DNA of 64,000 nucleotides from Chitinophaga pinensis. Lineage in GTDB: Bacteria; Bacteroidota; Bacteroidia; Flavobacteriales_D; Crocinitomicaceae. Within the stretch, counting starts at the first letter, position 1, and every line of letters begins with the position of its first letter. Positions 26,550-35,957 of this stretch are shown here, in pieces. The DNA is taken from the NCBI GenBank assembly GCA_943324745.2, contig CALPMT020000012.1, forward strand, positions 35,013 through 99,012. Direction: 5' to 3'. A program made the translations under genes and the position numbers. The notes under the pieces were generated by a model. It ran no database searches. It saw nothing but the letters and a program-made list of their open reading frames with translations, and was not told the origin of the DNA.

Positions 26550-28631
26550 TTAATATCCTCCAAACCATTTTTTTATAAACCATTCAGCGGAAAGTAAAAC
26601 TAGTATTAAAATTAAAATCCAAGCGTAATCCAATAAATCAAGATTAGATTTTTGTTCATATGATACAGAAGCAATATCATCTCTATTCTCAATAATAGAC
26701 AACAAGTTATTTGATTCTTTTAAACTGAAAAATTTCCCATTTGATTGTTGTGAAATCTGTCTTAATAATAAATGATTCGCTTTTGTATCTATCTGTTCAA
26801 TTTGTTCGTTTTCTACATAAAAAGTACCTTTCTTCACATGATTTTTCCCGCCATAAACACTAGATGCAATCCATGTGTAATTACCAGGGTAAAGTGTTCC
26901 AAGTGGTAAAGTGTAAAAATTTGAAGTAATTCCAAATTGGTAAACTGACTTCTTTTTTTGCTCATCAATCAATTCAAACTTGATTTCAGGTGAAGTAATT
27001 AATTCCATGGATGGATTATAAAACTCTGCCTTAATGCGCACCTCCTCTTTTGCTGAAAATTTACGCGGCAGTGTAACATGTAATGCAGACTTATTTTCTT
27101 TTACTAATAAATAGGAAAAAACTTTTTGAAATAACTGATCGACAGTACGGGTATCTTTGGTTTTAGCATATTCATAGAATTTCCATTTCCAGATTCCTTC
27201 TCCATAAAAAACTCCATAACTAACTTGATTTCGTTTACCAAAAAACAATAAGGGATCTTTCTTTACAATATTACCCAATTTTTGGTACAACAATACTTCA
27301 ACTGGATTTGAAAATTGAAGTTCGCCATATTTCACAAACACGGGAGGGAGAAAAGCTATCTCTTTTGATATATCTGACGACATTTCAAATACATTTACCG
27401 ATGAAGATACAAAAGCTTGTACTTCATCTGTCTGTCTACCTAGAGAAGCAGTAAAACCTAAATTTAATTGATTTATTAGTGCAGTTGATGTGTTTGGACC
27501 TATAAAATAAAAAACAGGTTTCTTTAACGCTTTTAATTTTTCATAGGTTATACTTGAAAATTCAATACCTGGTTCATGCCAAATGACAAGATCAGATGTT
27601 CCATATTCTTCTTTCCATTGAGTAGAATTTGCAATCTTGACTTGAATATTTTCATCTTTTTCTAACGTTGATTTCAATGCTGTTAAATCAGGATGGGGAG
27701 CACCAGATAGGAGTAATACCTTATTTCGATTATCTATTATTTCGATATAAAAAGTTGAACTATTATTTTTGTAGGTATATTCATTTTGTAAAGGCGAAAT
27801 TTCGACACGATACTGTTGAAAACCAATTTTGTCAGCTTCTAATTCGAATGTAATGTGTTTATTTTCTGTAGATTTATTTGAAAATGTAACGCTTTTACTT
27901 GCAATTACTTTGCCTAGGTGAATAACTGAAACTTTACTAGTTTGATTCATTAATTTTGATGATTCAATATCGATTTCAACTGGAAATTTAGCACGTAAAA
28001 AAGCAAAATCATTACTGTTAATCGCTTGAATAGATTGATCTTTTTTTGAAATTGTATCTCCAACACCTATTGAGAAAATGGGAGTTAAGGGGATGTTTTT
28101 TGCTGCGTAAATTGGACTTACTCCTTTGTTGAAGTTCCCATCAGAAATAAAAACAATAGCACCGATATTTCGTCGATAATATTGACTTGCAATAGCTTCA
28201 AAACCTAATTGAAGATTACTTTGTTTTTCTTTGAATTCAATAGATGAATTTTTCTTAACGGTTTCACCAATAGTGTAATTTATAAGTTCATAATTGGACG
28301 AAAATTTTTTATTCAACTTCTGGTTTAAATTGGAAATTGAATATGAAACTTCTGAACTATCCTTGTAATTTTTCATTGAACTACTTGAGTCCAATAATGT
28401 AAGTATAATCGGCTTTTCATCACGGTAAGTAATGGTTTCTAAAATAATACCAAGTAATAATATTAGAACAAAAAAAACAGAAACAAATCGAAGTGAAAAA
28501 AGTGTTTTACGTACCCAAAAAGGAGAAGAATTTAACCAATCGATGTTTCGATAAAATACAAAGGTGGTCAAAAAACTAAGAACCAATATCGGCAAAATCC
28601 ACCAAAAACTAAACTCTGAAAATAGATGCAT
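26550..28631 (-). CDS. vWA-domain membrane protein (Bat-like)
   Basis: The ATG at 28631 gives 693 aa and starts directly before the first membrane helix (FWWILPILVLSFLTTFVF); a longer frame from 28715 would add 28 residues and overlap the divergent gene's leader. A second helix is VSVFFVLILLLGIILE. A von Willebrand A-like domain follows with a MIDAS-type ILTLLDSSSSMKN and IGAIVFISDGNFN. The C-terminus ends in a helix (YAWILILILVLLSAEWF) and a short basic tail. The central part has beta-sandwich-like repeats. Bat-type proteins have been linked to aerotolerance or stress, but there is no bat operon or MoxR ATPase here, so the role is unknown. Confidence 0.72.
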   Translation of the reverse strand: MHLFSEFSFWWILPILVLSFLTTFVFYRNIDWLNSSPFWVRKTLFSLRFVSVFFVLILLLGIILETITYRDEKPIILTLLDSSSSMKNYKDSSEVSYSISNLNQKLNKKFSSNYELINYTIGETVKKNSSIEFKEKQSNLQLGFEAIASQYYRRNIGAIVFISDGNFNKGVSPIYAAKNIPLTPIFSIGVGDTISKKDQSIQAINSNDFAFLRAKFPVEIDIESSKLMNQTSKVSVIHLGKVIASKSVTFSNKSTENKHITFELEADKIGFQQYRVEISPLQNEYTYKNNSSTFYIEIIDNRNKVLLLSGAPHPDLTALKSTLEKDENIQVKIANSTQWKEEYGTSDLVIWHEPGIEFSSITYEKLKALKKPVFYFIGPNTSTALINQLNLGFTASLGRQTDEVQAFVSSSVNVFEMSSDISKEIAFLPPVFVKYGELQFSNPVEVLLYQKLGNIVKKDPLLFFGKRNQVSYGVFYGEGIWKWKFYEYAKTKDTRTVDQLFQKVFSYLLVKENKSALHVTLPRKFSAKEEVRIKAEFYNPSMELITSPEIKFELIDEQKKKSVYQFGITSNFYTLPLGTLYPGNYTWIASSVYGGKNHVKKGTFYVENEQIEQIDTKANHLLLRQISQQSNGKFFSLKESNNLLSIIENRDDIASVSYEQKSNLDLLDYAWILILILVLLSAEWFIKKWFGGY

Positions 28632-28776
28632 AAGTACGAATTTATAAAAAATATATGGTGTGTAAACGCGAAGAGATAAATAAAAACGATTCAATAAATG
28701 AATGCTTGAACTCAAAAGTATAATTTTTATAAAAAATGTACGTTTAACATTTATTCACCCCTCAAAGTCATACGTC

Positions 28777-29340
28777 ATGCAAGCAGTTTCTATACTATTA
28801 AATTCGAATGAAGAAGAGTATCAATGGATTGTTAATGCTAAGTTATGTCCTACAAATTTTGCTCCTCTCTATAAAAAATATTATCACAAAATTTTTAATT
28901 ATATCGAAAAGAGAATGCAAAATAAAGATTTGTCATCTGATATTGCAGCACAAGTGTTTTCTAATGCTTTACAACGTATTCACTCTTTCGAATATAAAGG
29001 CTATTCATTCGGAGCTTGGCTTTATAGAATCGCGCACAATGAAATGTGTCAAGAATATAGAAATTTTCAAAAAAATAAATTAATAGATTTTGATGAAAAT
29101 CAGTGTAAAAGCATGATTTTTCAAGTTGAAAATAATGAGTTAGAGGATAAACTCTTATTGCTAGAATCTGCAATGAAAAAAGTAAAACGAAACTATTTAC
29201 AAATCATAGAATTACGTTATTTTGAAAATCTTTCATTCAAAGAAATCGGAATAAGACTAGGAATTTCTGAAAATACAGCAAAAGTTAGATGTTTTAGAGC
29301 CGTTGACAAGTTGAAAGAAATATATAAGTTAATCGAATAA
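28777..29340 (+). CDS. ECF-type RNA polymerase sigma factor
   Basis: From the ATG at 28777 the protein is 187 aa; the frame is open further upstream but those residues look non-coding. Region 2 is FNYIEKRMQNKDLSSDIAAQVFSNAL and FGAWLYRIAHNEM, and region 4 is LQIIELRYFENLSFKEIGIRL with ISENTAKVRCFRAVDKL. There is no region 3, as expected for the sigma-70 ECF group. The target genes are unknown; no anti-sigma factor is adjacent. The next gene, an esterase, begins 36 bases downstream and may be co-transcribed. Confidence 0.88.
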   Translation: MQAVSILLNSNEEEYQWIVNAKLCPTNFAPLYKKYYHKIFNYIEKRMQNKDLSSDIAAQVFSNALQRIHSFEYKGYSFGAWLYRIAHNEMCQEYRNFQKNKLIDFDENQCKSMIFQVENNELEDKLLLLESAMKKVKRNYLQIIELRYFENLSFKEIGIRLGISENTAKVRCFRAVDKLKEIYKLIE

Positions 29341-29376
29341 AGAAAAGTTCATATAACTTTGAACCAAATTTTAAGT

Positions 29377-30000
29377 ATGAAAGAAAATTCTTTTACGATC
29401 AATAAAACCGCTAGATATTATACGATAGGTGATTTGAAAACCGCTAAAAATATATTGATTGTGCTTCATGGATATGGTCAATTAGCCTATTATTTTTCAA
29501 AAAAATTTGAATTTCTAAGCCATAAAGATTATTTCATTATTGCACCAGAAGGAACTCATCGTTTTTATTTAGAAGGAACAAGTGGTCGAGTAGGGGCGTC
29601 TTGGATGACCAAAGAGGCGCGTTTGCTGGATATTAATAATAACGAAAATTACCTAGAGGATTTAACTACTTATTTTCATACGCAAAATACTTCTACTCAA
29701 ATACATGTACTAGGATTTTCTCAGGGTGCTGCAACTGCAACACGTTGGTTTGAAAAAAGCAAGCTTAATATTGCATCACTAATATTATGGGCTTCTGTTT
29801 TTCCTGACGATGTATCAATTAAAATTCAACAACATAAAAACACAAATCTTATTTTTGTTTTAGGTTCAAAAGATCCTTATTTTAACGAAGAAATGGAGCA
29901 TACGTGTTTAAATATCTATCAATCAATGAATTTTGAAATCATTCGTTTTGAAGGTAAACACGAATTAAATCAGCATGTATTAGAATCAATCTTTACTTAA
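29377..30000 (+). CDS. Alpha/beta-hydrolase (phospholipase/carboxylesterase family)
   Basis: The protein is 207 aa from the ATG at 29377; a TTG at 29359 would add six residues. The alpha/beta-hydrolase signs are clear: LIVLHGYGQ near the start (oxyanion region), the nucleophile elbow LGFSQGAAT, FVLGSKDPYF for the acid, and GKHELNQHV with the likely catalytic histidine. This fits the carboxylesterase/phospholipase-like small esterases. The substrate is unknown. There is no signal peptide, so it should be cytoplasmic. Confidence 0.8.
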   Translation: MKENSFTINKTARYYTIGDLKTAKNILIVLHGYGQLAYYFSKKFEFLSHKDYFIIAPEGTHRFYLEGTSGRVGASWMTKEARLLDINNNENYLEDLTTYFHTQNTSTQIHVLGFSQGAATATRWFEKSKLNIASLILWASVFPDDVSIKIQQHKNTNLIFVLGSKDPYFNEEMEHTCLNIYQSMNFEIIRFEGKHELNQHVLESIFT

Positions 30001-30047
30001 AACACTAGGTTTTAAAGAATTCTTTATCTTTATAAAAAAATAATAAT

Positions 30048-30884
30048 ATGATGCATCTTGGTCAATTTAACACGCTTACAATTCTTCGTTTTACGCCTCC
30101 AGGTGCATATCTAGGTGATGATGAGGATAATGTAGTTTTATTGCCCACAAAATATATCCCTGAAGGTGCTGAAATAGCAGATGAAATTTCTGTTTTTTTA
30201 TACCTTGATTCTGAAGATAGAATAATCTCTACAACTTTAAAGCCATTGGTTGAGCTCAATGAATTTGCGTGTTTAAAAGTAAATCAAGTTAGTCATTTTG
30301 GAGCTTTTATGGAATGGGGAATAGAAAAAGATTTACTTGTACCATTTAAAGAACAAAATCAAAAAATGGAGGAAGGTAAATCTTACATCGTTTATCTTTA
30401 TTTAGATGAAGCGACACAAAGGTTGGTAGCATCTTCAAGAATTCGTCGTTTTTTAGAGTTTGAACATATACTAGTTGAAGAAAACCAAGAAGTAGATTTA
30501 TTAGTTTCAAATACAACAGAATTAGGAAAAAACGTCATTGTAAATGATACATATAGTGGATTAATCTACAAAAATGATATCGTGCGATCACTTCGATATG
30601 GTGAAAAATGTAAAGGATATATCAAAAAAGTACGTGAAGACGGAAAACTCGATGTATCCTTAGAAAAAATTGGTTTTGTGAAAATGGAAGATACATGTGA
30701 ACGTATTTTACGTTATCTATCAGAACATGATGGAAGAATGAATTTAACCGATAAAACAGATCCAGATACCATACGTGAAGAAGTTGGAATGAGTAAAAAA
30801 ACTTTCAAAAATGCAATTGGAATGTTGTATAAACAAAAATTAGTCGTAATTAATTCTGATCATATTCGCTTAGGAGATTTTTAA
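30048..30884 (+). CDS. CvfB-like S1 RNA-binding protein
   Basis: The 278-aa protein has S1-type OB-fold segments in series: an N-terminal GQFNTLTILRFTPPGAYLG, a second at about 75-140 (VSHFGAFMEWGIEKDLLVPF), and a third at about 145-215 (YSGLIYKNDIVRSLRYGEK). It ends with a winged-helix-like domain (REEVGMSKKTFKNAIGMLYK). This is the order found in CvfB/YitL-type proteins, which bind RNA and affect virulence-gene expression in staphylococci; the role here is unknown. It starts 47 bases after the esterase gene and is followed by the YchJ-like gene. Confidence 0.85.
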   Translation: MMHLGQFNTLTILRFTPPGAYLGDDEDNVVLLPTKYIPEGAEIADEISVFLYLDSEDRIISTTLKPLVELNEFACLKVNQVSHFGAFMEWGIEKDLLVPFKEQNQKMEEGKSYIVYLYLDEATQRLVASSRIRRFLEFEHILVEENQEVDLLVSNTTELGKNVIVNDTYSGLIYKNDIVRSLRYGEKCKGYIKKVREDGKLDVSLEKIGFVKMEDTCERILRYLSEHDGRMNLTDKTDPDTIREEVGMSKKTFKNAIGMLYKQKLVVINSDHIRLGDF

Positions 30885-30913
30885 TTAATTATATTTTCTA
30901 TTTAACATAATGT

Positions 30914-31324
30914 ATGCTATCTAAAGATATTCTTTGTCCATGTGGTAAGAATCAAAATTTATACAAGGATTGTTGTCAACTAATTCATCAAGATATTTAT
31001 AAAGCTATCACATCAGAAGATCTGATGCGTTCAAGATATTCTGCATTTGTTTTATGTAATGGTGAGTATTTACTTCAAAGTCATTCATCTGAGTATAGAA
31101 ATCCAACAACAATACAACACACAATTCAATGGGCCAAATCTGTAGCTTGGAATCGTTTAGAAATTATTTCAAAATCAAATGGCAATTTTAACGATACTGA
31201 AGGTACGGTTGAATTTAAAGCCTATTTTAAAGAAAAGAATAAATTAGATGTTATTCATGAAAATTCATATTTTATTAAAGAAAACAATCATTGGGTATAT
31301 GATAAAGAATTGTCTTATAATTAA
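30914..31324 (+). CDS. YchJ-like SEC-C motif protein
   Basis: The 136-aa protein starts with CPCGKNQNLYKDCCQLIH, a zinc-binding SEC-C-type cysteine motif, and continues with MRSRYSAFVLCNGEYLLQSH and FKAYFKEKNKLDVIHENSYF. This is the UPF0225/YchJ arrangement, a SEC-C motif plus an NTF2-like domain. The function is unknown. It lies 29 bases after the CvfB-like gene and is convergent with the acyltransferase gene. Confidence 0.85.
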   Translation: MLSKDILCPCGKNQNLYKDCCQLIHQDIYKAITSEDLMRSRYSAFVLCNGEYLLQSHSSEYRNPTTIQHTIQWAKSVAWNRLEIISKSNGNFNDTEGTVEFKAYFKEKNKLDVIHENSYFIKENNHWVYDKELSYN

Positions 31325-31407
31325 TATTATGTTAAATAGGTTTGTTTGATTAAAAATTGATTTTATTTTATACACAACAAATTGAAAGATTAAAACTAAA
31401 TATTCCT

Positions 31408-31950
31408 TTAGTAAATTCCATTCTCAGGAAACTTACCTTTATATTGACCTAAGATTTTTTTAATTTCTAAAATATCTGCATCTGCATCACCAGTAGGTTG
31501 AAATAATGAATGAAACCCACCAGTTTTAGTAGCAAAATCAATATAAGCGATATAAATTGGAACTTGAGCTTTTTGGGCAATATAATAAAACCCTTTTTTC
31601 CAATTTGAATTATATTTTCGCGTGCCTTCTGGAGTAAAAACCATAAACATAGATTCATTACTATCAAAAAAATTAACGGCTTGTTCAGTAAAACGATTAT
31701 TTTTTTTTCGATCAACTGGAATTCCACCTAATTTTTTGAGGAAATACCCAAATGGAAAGAAAAACAATTCTTTTTTAATTAAAAATCGTCCTTGAATACC
31801 GTATTGCATGAAGGCAATTTTACCAATTATGAAATCCCAATTTGAAGTATGAGGACCAACAACAATAACAGCTTTCTTAATTCCTTCTGGTGCATTAGCA
31901 TCAATTTTCCATCCGAGTAATCGTGCTATGTAAAATAAAAATTTTCCCAT
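31408..31950 (-). CDS. 1-acyl-glycerol-3-phosphate acyltransferase-like protein
   Basis: The 180-aa protein has a PlsC-type acyltransferase core: VVGPHTSNWDFIIGK supplies the H(x)4D catalytic motif, GRFLIKKELFFFPFG and GGIPVDRKK form the second block, and FTPEGTRKYNSNWKKGFYYIA contains the EGTR phosphate-binding motif. It is shorter than the usual PlsC and has little hydrophobic N-terminus, so it may act on another acyl acceptor. Its promoter box (31970-31977) lies between it and the divergent gene at 31990. Confidence 0.82.
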   Translation of the reverse strand: MGKFLFYIARLLGWKIDANAPEGIKKAVIVVGPHTSNWDFIIGKIAFMQYGIQGRFLIKKELFFFPFGYFLKKLGGIPVDRKKNNRFTEQAVNFFDSNESMFMVFTPEGTRKYNSNWKKGFYYIAQKAQVPIYIAYIDFATKTGGFHSLFQPTGDADADILEIKKILGQYKGKFPENGIY

Positions 31951-31969
31951 ATTTTTCTAAAATTATTTG

Positions 31970-31977
31970 CAAAGATA
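31970..31977 (-). promoter_or_regulatory. -7 box of the acyltransferase gene
   Basis: On the minus strand TATCTTTG matches TAnnTTTG and ends 19 bases before the ATG at 31950. The -33 element is not clear; TTTG motifs occur at 15 and 21 bases. Confidence 0.45.
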
Positions 31978-31989
31978 CTATCTTTACGT

Positions 31990-33333
31990 ATGCAAAAACA
32001 AACACGTACCAAAGGTCTATTATTAACAGTTGTTTCACTGTTATTTATTTGGGGTTTATTTTATTTATCAGCATTATTGTTAAAGGTTTCTAATGACACT
32101 AATTTAGACTATATACCTTTAAACTCTGAAATCTCAATTCGTGTTGATGGGAAAAAAATCATGAAAAACACTTCGTATGATTTACTTATAACTTCTAAAG
32201 ATCAACATGTTTTAGATAAAATTTTGAACTTTATCTCCAAGGAATCAGAAAATGCTGATCAAAAAAAATTAGGTGTCAATTTTTTATCCCAAATTGGAAT
32301 ATTTGTTAAGCCTATCAAACAAGGTAAATTAATAGGAGTTCTTGTTAACCTTAATACTCCATCTCAATTTAAAGAAAATGGGAAACAATTAATTACTTCA
32401 TCAACAATTATTACTCAAAATGAAAATGTCGGACTAATTTTAACCTGCCTATCCCCTAGTGACTTAATTTCTCAAGAAGAACTGGTGAAGATTGGAAATG
32501 AAATTTTAGCTACAAGACGAGAAAATCCCTTTAAAACAACCAATAAAAAAGATTTACTAATTGAAATTTTATCCAATGAATCAAAATACGGGAAAGGTAA
32601 TATTGATATTTCATGTAAGGAGAATGAATTTATTATAGAATCAAATTTAAATGTTGCTAAATCAACAAATAATAATTCAACTTATTGCTTAAAACCAAAA
32701 GGATTACATGTTTCTTGTGCTATGATTCCAGATAATTATGTAGCTGTTTTGGAACAATTGTTTCCAATTTCTAACAAAGAAAAATTACCTAAAATCAAAA
32801 ATATTTCTTGGAATTATCAAGGGATGAATATACAAGAAGGTGGTGATCATAATTTAGGCTTTTTCGTTCAACCTATGACAGATATGCTTATCGAATTTGA
32901 TAAACCTTTTCATCTTAATCAGCATATCAATTTTACTGAAAACTTTAAAAAATGGGGAATTCAGTCAAGTTTGAAAGGGTTAATGATCGGAGATCGTAAC
33001 TACACCATAGACTCTTTATCACCTACTACTTTTTTTATTGGAATTAATTCAGACAATCTTATCAAAAAGAAAAATCCTTATTTATTAAATATTGAAGGAG
33101 ATATTAATACTTTATTAAAAATTAGCGGTTCAGAAAGTATCACTACATTTGTAGAAATGATTTTCCCAGCGTTTACTTCAAGTCAAGATTTCTTTAAAAG
33201 CATTGAAAATACTTCAATTCAAGTAAAACAAAATGGTAATCAGATTAAGATTAAAGGAAAATTAAAATTCAAAAAAGATAAATTCTCTTACACGGAATGT
33301 TTACGTTTTGTATTAGCATTAAAAGGATATTAA
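31990..33333 (+). CDS. Membrane-anchored protein of unknown function
   Basis: The 447-aa protein is not recognised. One N-terminal membrane helix (LLLTVVSLLFIWGLFYLSALLL, about 10-31) precedes a large, mostly soluble region without cysteine-rich or obvious catalytic motifs. The soluble part alternates predicted strands and turns and may be exposed to the periplasm. It is the first gene of an operon with mutL (6-base gap), two rhomboid proteases, an EEP-family protein and a YrdC protein. Nothing in the sequence points to DNA repair, so its link to mutL may be positional. Confidence 0.7.
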   Translation: MQKQTRTKGLLLTVVSLLFIWGLFYLSALLLKVSNDTNLDYIPLNSEISIRVDGKKIMKNTSYDLLITSKDQHVLDKILNFISKESENADQKKLGVNFLSQIGIFVKPIKQGKLIGVLVNLNTPSQFKENGKQLITSSTIITQNENVGLILTCLSPSDLISQEELVKIGNEILATRRENPFKTTNKKDLLIEILSNESKYGKGNIDISCKENEFIIESNLNVAKSTNNNSTYCLKPKGLHVSCAMIPDNYVAVLEQLFPISNKEKLPKIKNISWNYQGMNIQEGGDHNLGFFVQPMTDMLIEFDKPFHLNQHINFTENFKKWGIQSSLKGLMIGDRNYTIDSLSPTTFFIGINSDNLIKKKNPYLLNIEGDINTLLKISGSESITTFVEMIFPAFTSSQDFFKSIENTSIQVKQNGNQIKIKGKLKFKKDKFSYTECLRFVLALKGY

Positions 33334-33339
33334 AGCCCA

Positions 33340-35169
33340 ATGAGTGATATAATTCGTTTATTACCAGATCATATTGCTAATCAGATTGCTGCTGGTGAAG
33401 TTATTCAAAGACCTGCCTCAGTAATTAAAGAATTAGTAGAAAATGGAATTGATGCAAAGGCAACTTCGATAGATGTGTATATTAAACATGCTGGAAGAAC
33501 TTTAATTCAAGTGATTGATAATGGTATTGGCATGTCAGAGCAAGATGCTCGAATGGCATTTGAACGTCACGCGACAAGTAAAGTAAGCATAATAGATGAT
33601 CTTTTCGCACTAAAAACTAAAGGATTTCGTGGTGAAGCTCTTGCCTCTATCGCTGCAATCGCGCATGTTGAATTAAAGACTCGTAAACCTGAAAATGAAA
33701 TTGGAATTGCCATTGAAATTGAAGGAAGTAAAATTGTTGATCAAACACAAGTTACTTGTAAAGCCGGTTCTTCTTTTGCAATTAAAAATTTATTTTTTAA
33801 TGTACCTGCTCGAAGAAATTTTTTAAAATCAGACGCAATTGAGTTTAAACACATTGAAGAAGAGTTTATTCGAGTAGCAATGGCACATCCTGAATTGAGT
33901 TTTTCTCTTCATCATAATGATTCAATCTGCTACATGCTTCCTGAAGGAAACTTAAGGAAACGTATCGTTGATATTTTTGGAAAATCTTTTAACGATAAAT
34001 TGGTACCAGTTGATGAGACTACTGGTATTGTTAAAATTTCAGGATTTATAGGTAAACCTGAAGCTGCAAAAAAAACACGTGGTGAACAATATTTCTTTGT
34101 TAACAATCGTTTTTTTAAAGATTTTTATTTCAATCATGCCATAACTCAAGCTTTTGAAAATTTATTAGCTCCTAAGACCTTTGCTTCTTATTTTTTATTT
34201 TTTGATGTTGATCCATCCTCTATTGATGTAAATGTACATCCAACAAAAACAGAAATAAAATTTGAAGAGGATAAAGAAATATATGCAATTCTTAAAAGTT
34301 CTGTTAAACAAGCACTTGGAAAATATAATATTTCACCAAGTTTGGATTTTGAACAAGAGATGGGTTTTGATCTACCTTATGAAATGATTGACAAACCTGT
34401 TATTGAACCAAAAATTACAATTAATCCTAATTATAATCCTTTTCATACTTCAAGTACACGATCAACAAAATCAATTTCATCTGGTATGAGTAATGCCATC
34501 AAGAGCAGTGGATTTGGAGGAACAAATTTTAAAACAGAGGATTGGGATAATTTTTACAATATCGAGGAAATTAAGGAAAGTAAAGATGAATTTCCTACTT
34601 TAGATATTGATGTAGAAGAAATTAAAAAAGAATTTATCGTAAAAGGAAACCTGATGCTCTACCCTTCTAAAAGTGGTTTTTTAGTTTTACATACAACCAG
34701 AGCACAGGAACGTGTTTTATATGACGAAATCATGCAGACATTTGTGATTAAAGCACTTAACTCACAGCAACTTCTTTTTCCTTTACAAGTAGATTGTTCC
34801 GCTTCATCGAAATTGCTCTGGGAAGAAAATAAAACGACCCTAGAACGTATGGGGTACAATTGGTCTCTGAACGAAGATGGCCTAGAAATAACTGGTGCTC
34901 CTGCAGAATTAAACGATGATTCTATTTTATATACTGTTCAAGTGATTTCTGAGAAATTAGACATGGAAACAATTGACAAATCGGAGATTGCTCATGAAAT
35001 TGCTGTTGGCATTGCAATGGCAAATGCAACAAAAAAAGTAAGTTGGAACAAGGAAACTGCAAATAATTTATTTGACACCTTATTTCAATGTACAGAACAT
35101 CAATATACACCTCAAGGAAAACGAATTCTTTATAATCTAACAACAGAAGAATTACTCAAAAAATTTTAA
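33340..35169 (+). CDS. mutL: DNA mismatch repair protein MutL
   Basis: MutL couples mismatch recognition by MutS to strand removal. The 609-aa protein has intact GHKL ATPase motifs: IKELVENGIDAKAT (N35), DNGIGM (60-65) and TKGFRGEALASI (93-104). The transducer domain runs to about 330, then a linker rich in Ser and Asn and the C-terminal dimerisation domain. At the position of the MutL endonuclease motif (normally DQHA-like) the protein reads HTTRAQERVLYDE, so the key Asp and His are replaced; the late cysteine motif CTEHQYTPQGKR is partly kept. Nicking activity is therefore doubtful. mutS is not in this window. Confidence 0.95.
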   Translation: MSDIIRLLPDHIANQIAAGEVIQRPASVIKELVENGIDAKATSIDVYIKHAGRTLIQVIDNGIGMSEQDARMAFERHATSKVSIIDDLFALKTKGFRGEALASIAAIAHVELKTRKPENEIGIAIEIEGSKIVDQTQVTCKAGSSFAIKNLFFNVPARRNFLKSDAIEFKHIEEEFIRVAMAHPELSFSLHHNDSICYMLPEGNLRKRIVDIFGKSFNDKLVPVDETTGIVKISGFIGKPEAAKKTRGEQYFFVNNRFFKDFYFNHAITQAFENLLAPKTFASYFLFFDVDPSSIDVNVHPTKTEIKFEEDKEIYAILKSSVKQALGKYNISPSLDFEQEMGFDLPYEMIDKPVIEPKITINPNYNPFHTSSTRSTKSISSGMSNAIKSSGFGGTNFKTEDWDNFYNIEEIKESKDEFPTLDIDVEEIKKEFIVKGNLMLYPSKSGFLVLHTTRAQERVLYDEIMQTFVIKALNSQQLLFPLQVDCSASSKLLWEENKTTLERMGYNWSLNEDGLEITGAPAELNDDSILYTVQVISEKLDMETIDKSEIAHEIAVGIAMANATKKVSWNKETANNLFDTLFQCTEHQYTPQGKRILYNLTTEELLKKF

Positions 35170-35170
35170 T

Positions 35171-35956
35171 ATGAATTCATTCTCTAATATACCTCAAGTT
35201 ACCAAAAACATACTGATTTTAAACGGATTGTTTTTTCTTGCAACATTTGTACTACAAAATCAAGGAATTGATTTAATCGCACTATTTGGTGCACACTACG
35301 TGAATTCTCCTTTGTTCAAACCTTATCAAATCATTACTTATTTCTTCATGCATTCAAACACAGATTTTCTACATATCGTGTTTAACATGTTATTATTAGT
35401 TATGTTTGGTTCGCATTTAGAACGAATTTGGGGTCCAAAACGTTTCTTTATATTTTATATAGTATCTGCAATTGGTGCTTTTGCACTTTACAACATTATC
35501 GGAGTGTATGAAATTCATCAATTAAAAAATGCACTTTCAAGTACAATTGATATTGATTCAGTAAATAATATCATACGTGAAAGTCATACGAATGCTGACT
35601 TGCAATTTAGATTCTCTAATTATCTTTCGCAATTACCAGATTACAGTAAAATCGACGGTGTAAAATTGGCTAAATACATTCAAAACTCTTACACACCAAT
35701 GGTTGGTGCATCTGGGGCTATATTTGGCATCATGGCTGCTTTTGCTTTCTTATTTCCTAACACAGAATTAATGTTACTCTTCCCTCCAATTCCTGTAAAA
35801 GCGAAATACTTAATTTCAATATACTTTTTATATGAAGTTTATAATAGTTACCATGCTCCTGGCGACAATGTTGCTCACCTTGCACACGTAGGGGGAGCTA
35901 TTACAGGTTTCATTTTGGTGTTTATTTGGAATAAAAATCGAAAAAATTTCTATTAA
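35171..35956 (+). CDS. Rhomboid-family intramembrane serine protease 1
   Basis: The 261-aa, six-helix membrane protein has the rhomboid catalytic serine motif GASGAIFGIMAAFAF and the late-helix HLAHVGGAITGF with the catalytic histidine. DFLHIVFNMLLLVMFGSHLE supplies the conserved HxxxN pair. An 80-residue soluble insert lies between helices 3 and 4 (about 112-175). Rhomboids cleave transmembrane substrates within the bilayer; the target is unknown. It begins 1 base after mutL and is followed 1 base later by a second rhomboid gene. Confidence 0.92.
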   Translation: MNSFSNIPQVTKNILILNGLFFLATFVLQNQGIDLIALFGAHYVNSPLFKPYQIITYFFMHSNTDFLHIVFNMLLLVMFGSHLERIWGPKRFFIFYIVSAIGAFALYNIIGVYEIHQLKNALSSTIDIDSVNNIIRESHTNADLQFRFSNYLSQLPDYSKIDGVKLAKYIQNSYTPMVGASGAIFGIMAAFAFLFPNTELMLLFPPIPVKAKYLISIYFLYEVYNSYHAPGDNVAHLAHVGGAITGFILVFIWNKNRKNFY

Positions 35957-35957
35957 A

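Noticed and set aside
28702..28776. N-terminal extension of the ECF sigma factor
   Set aside because: The 25 extra residues are not sigma-like, and the extension would overlap the longest frame of the divergent vWA gene; ATG 28777 is preferred.
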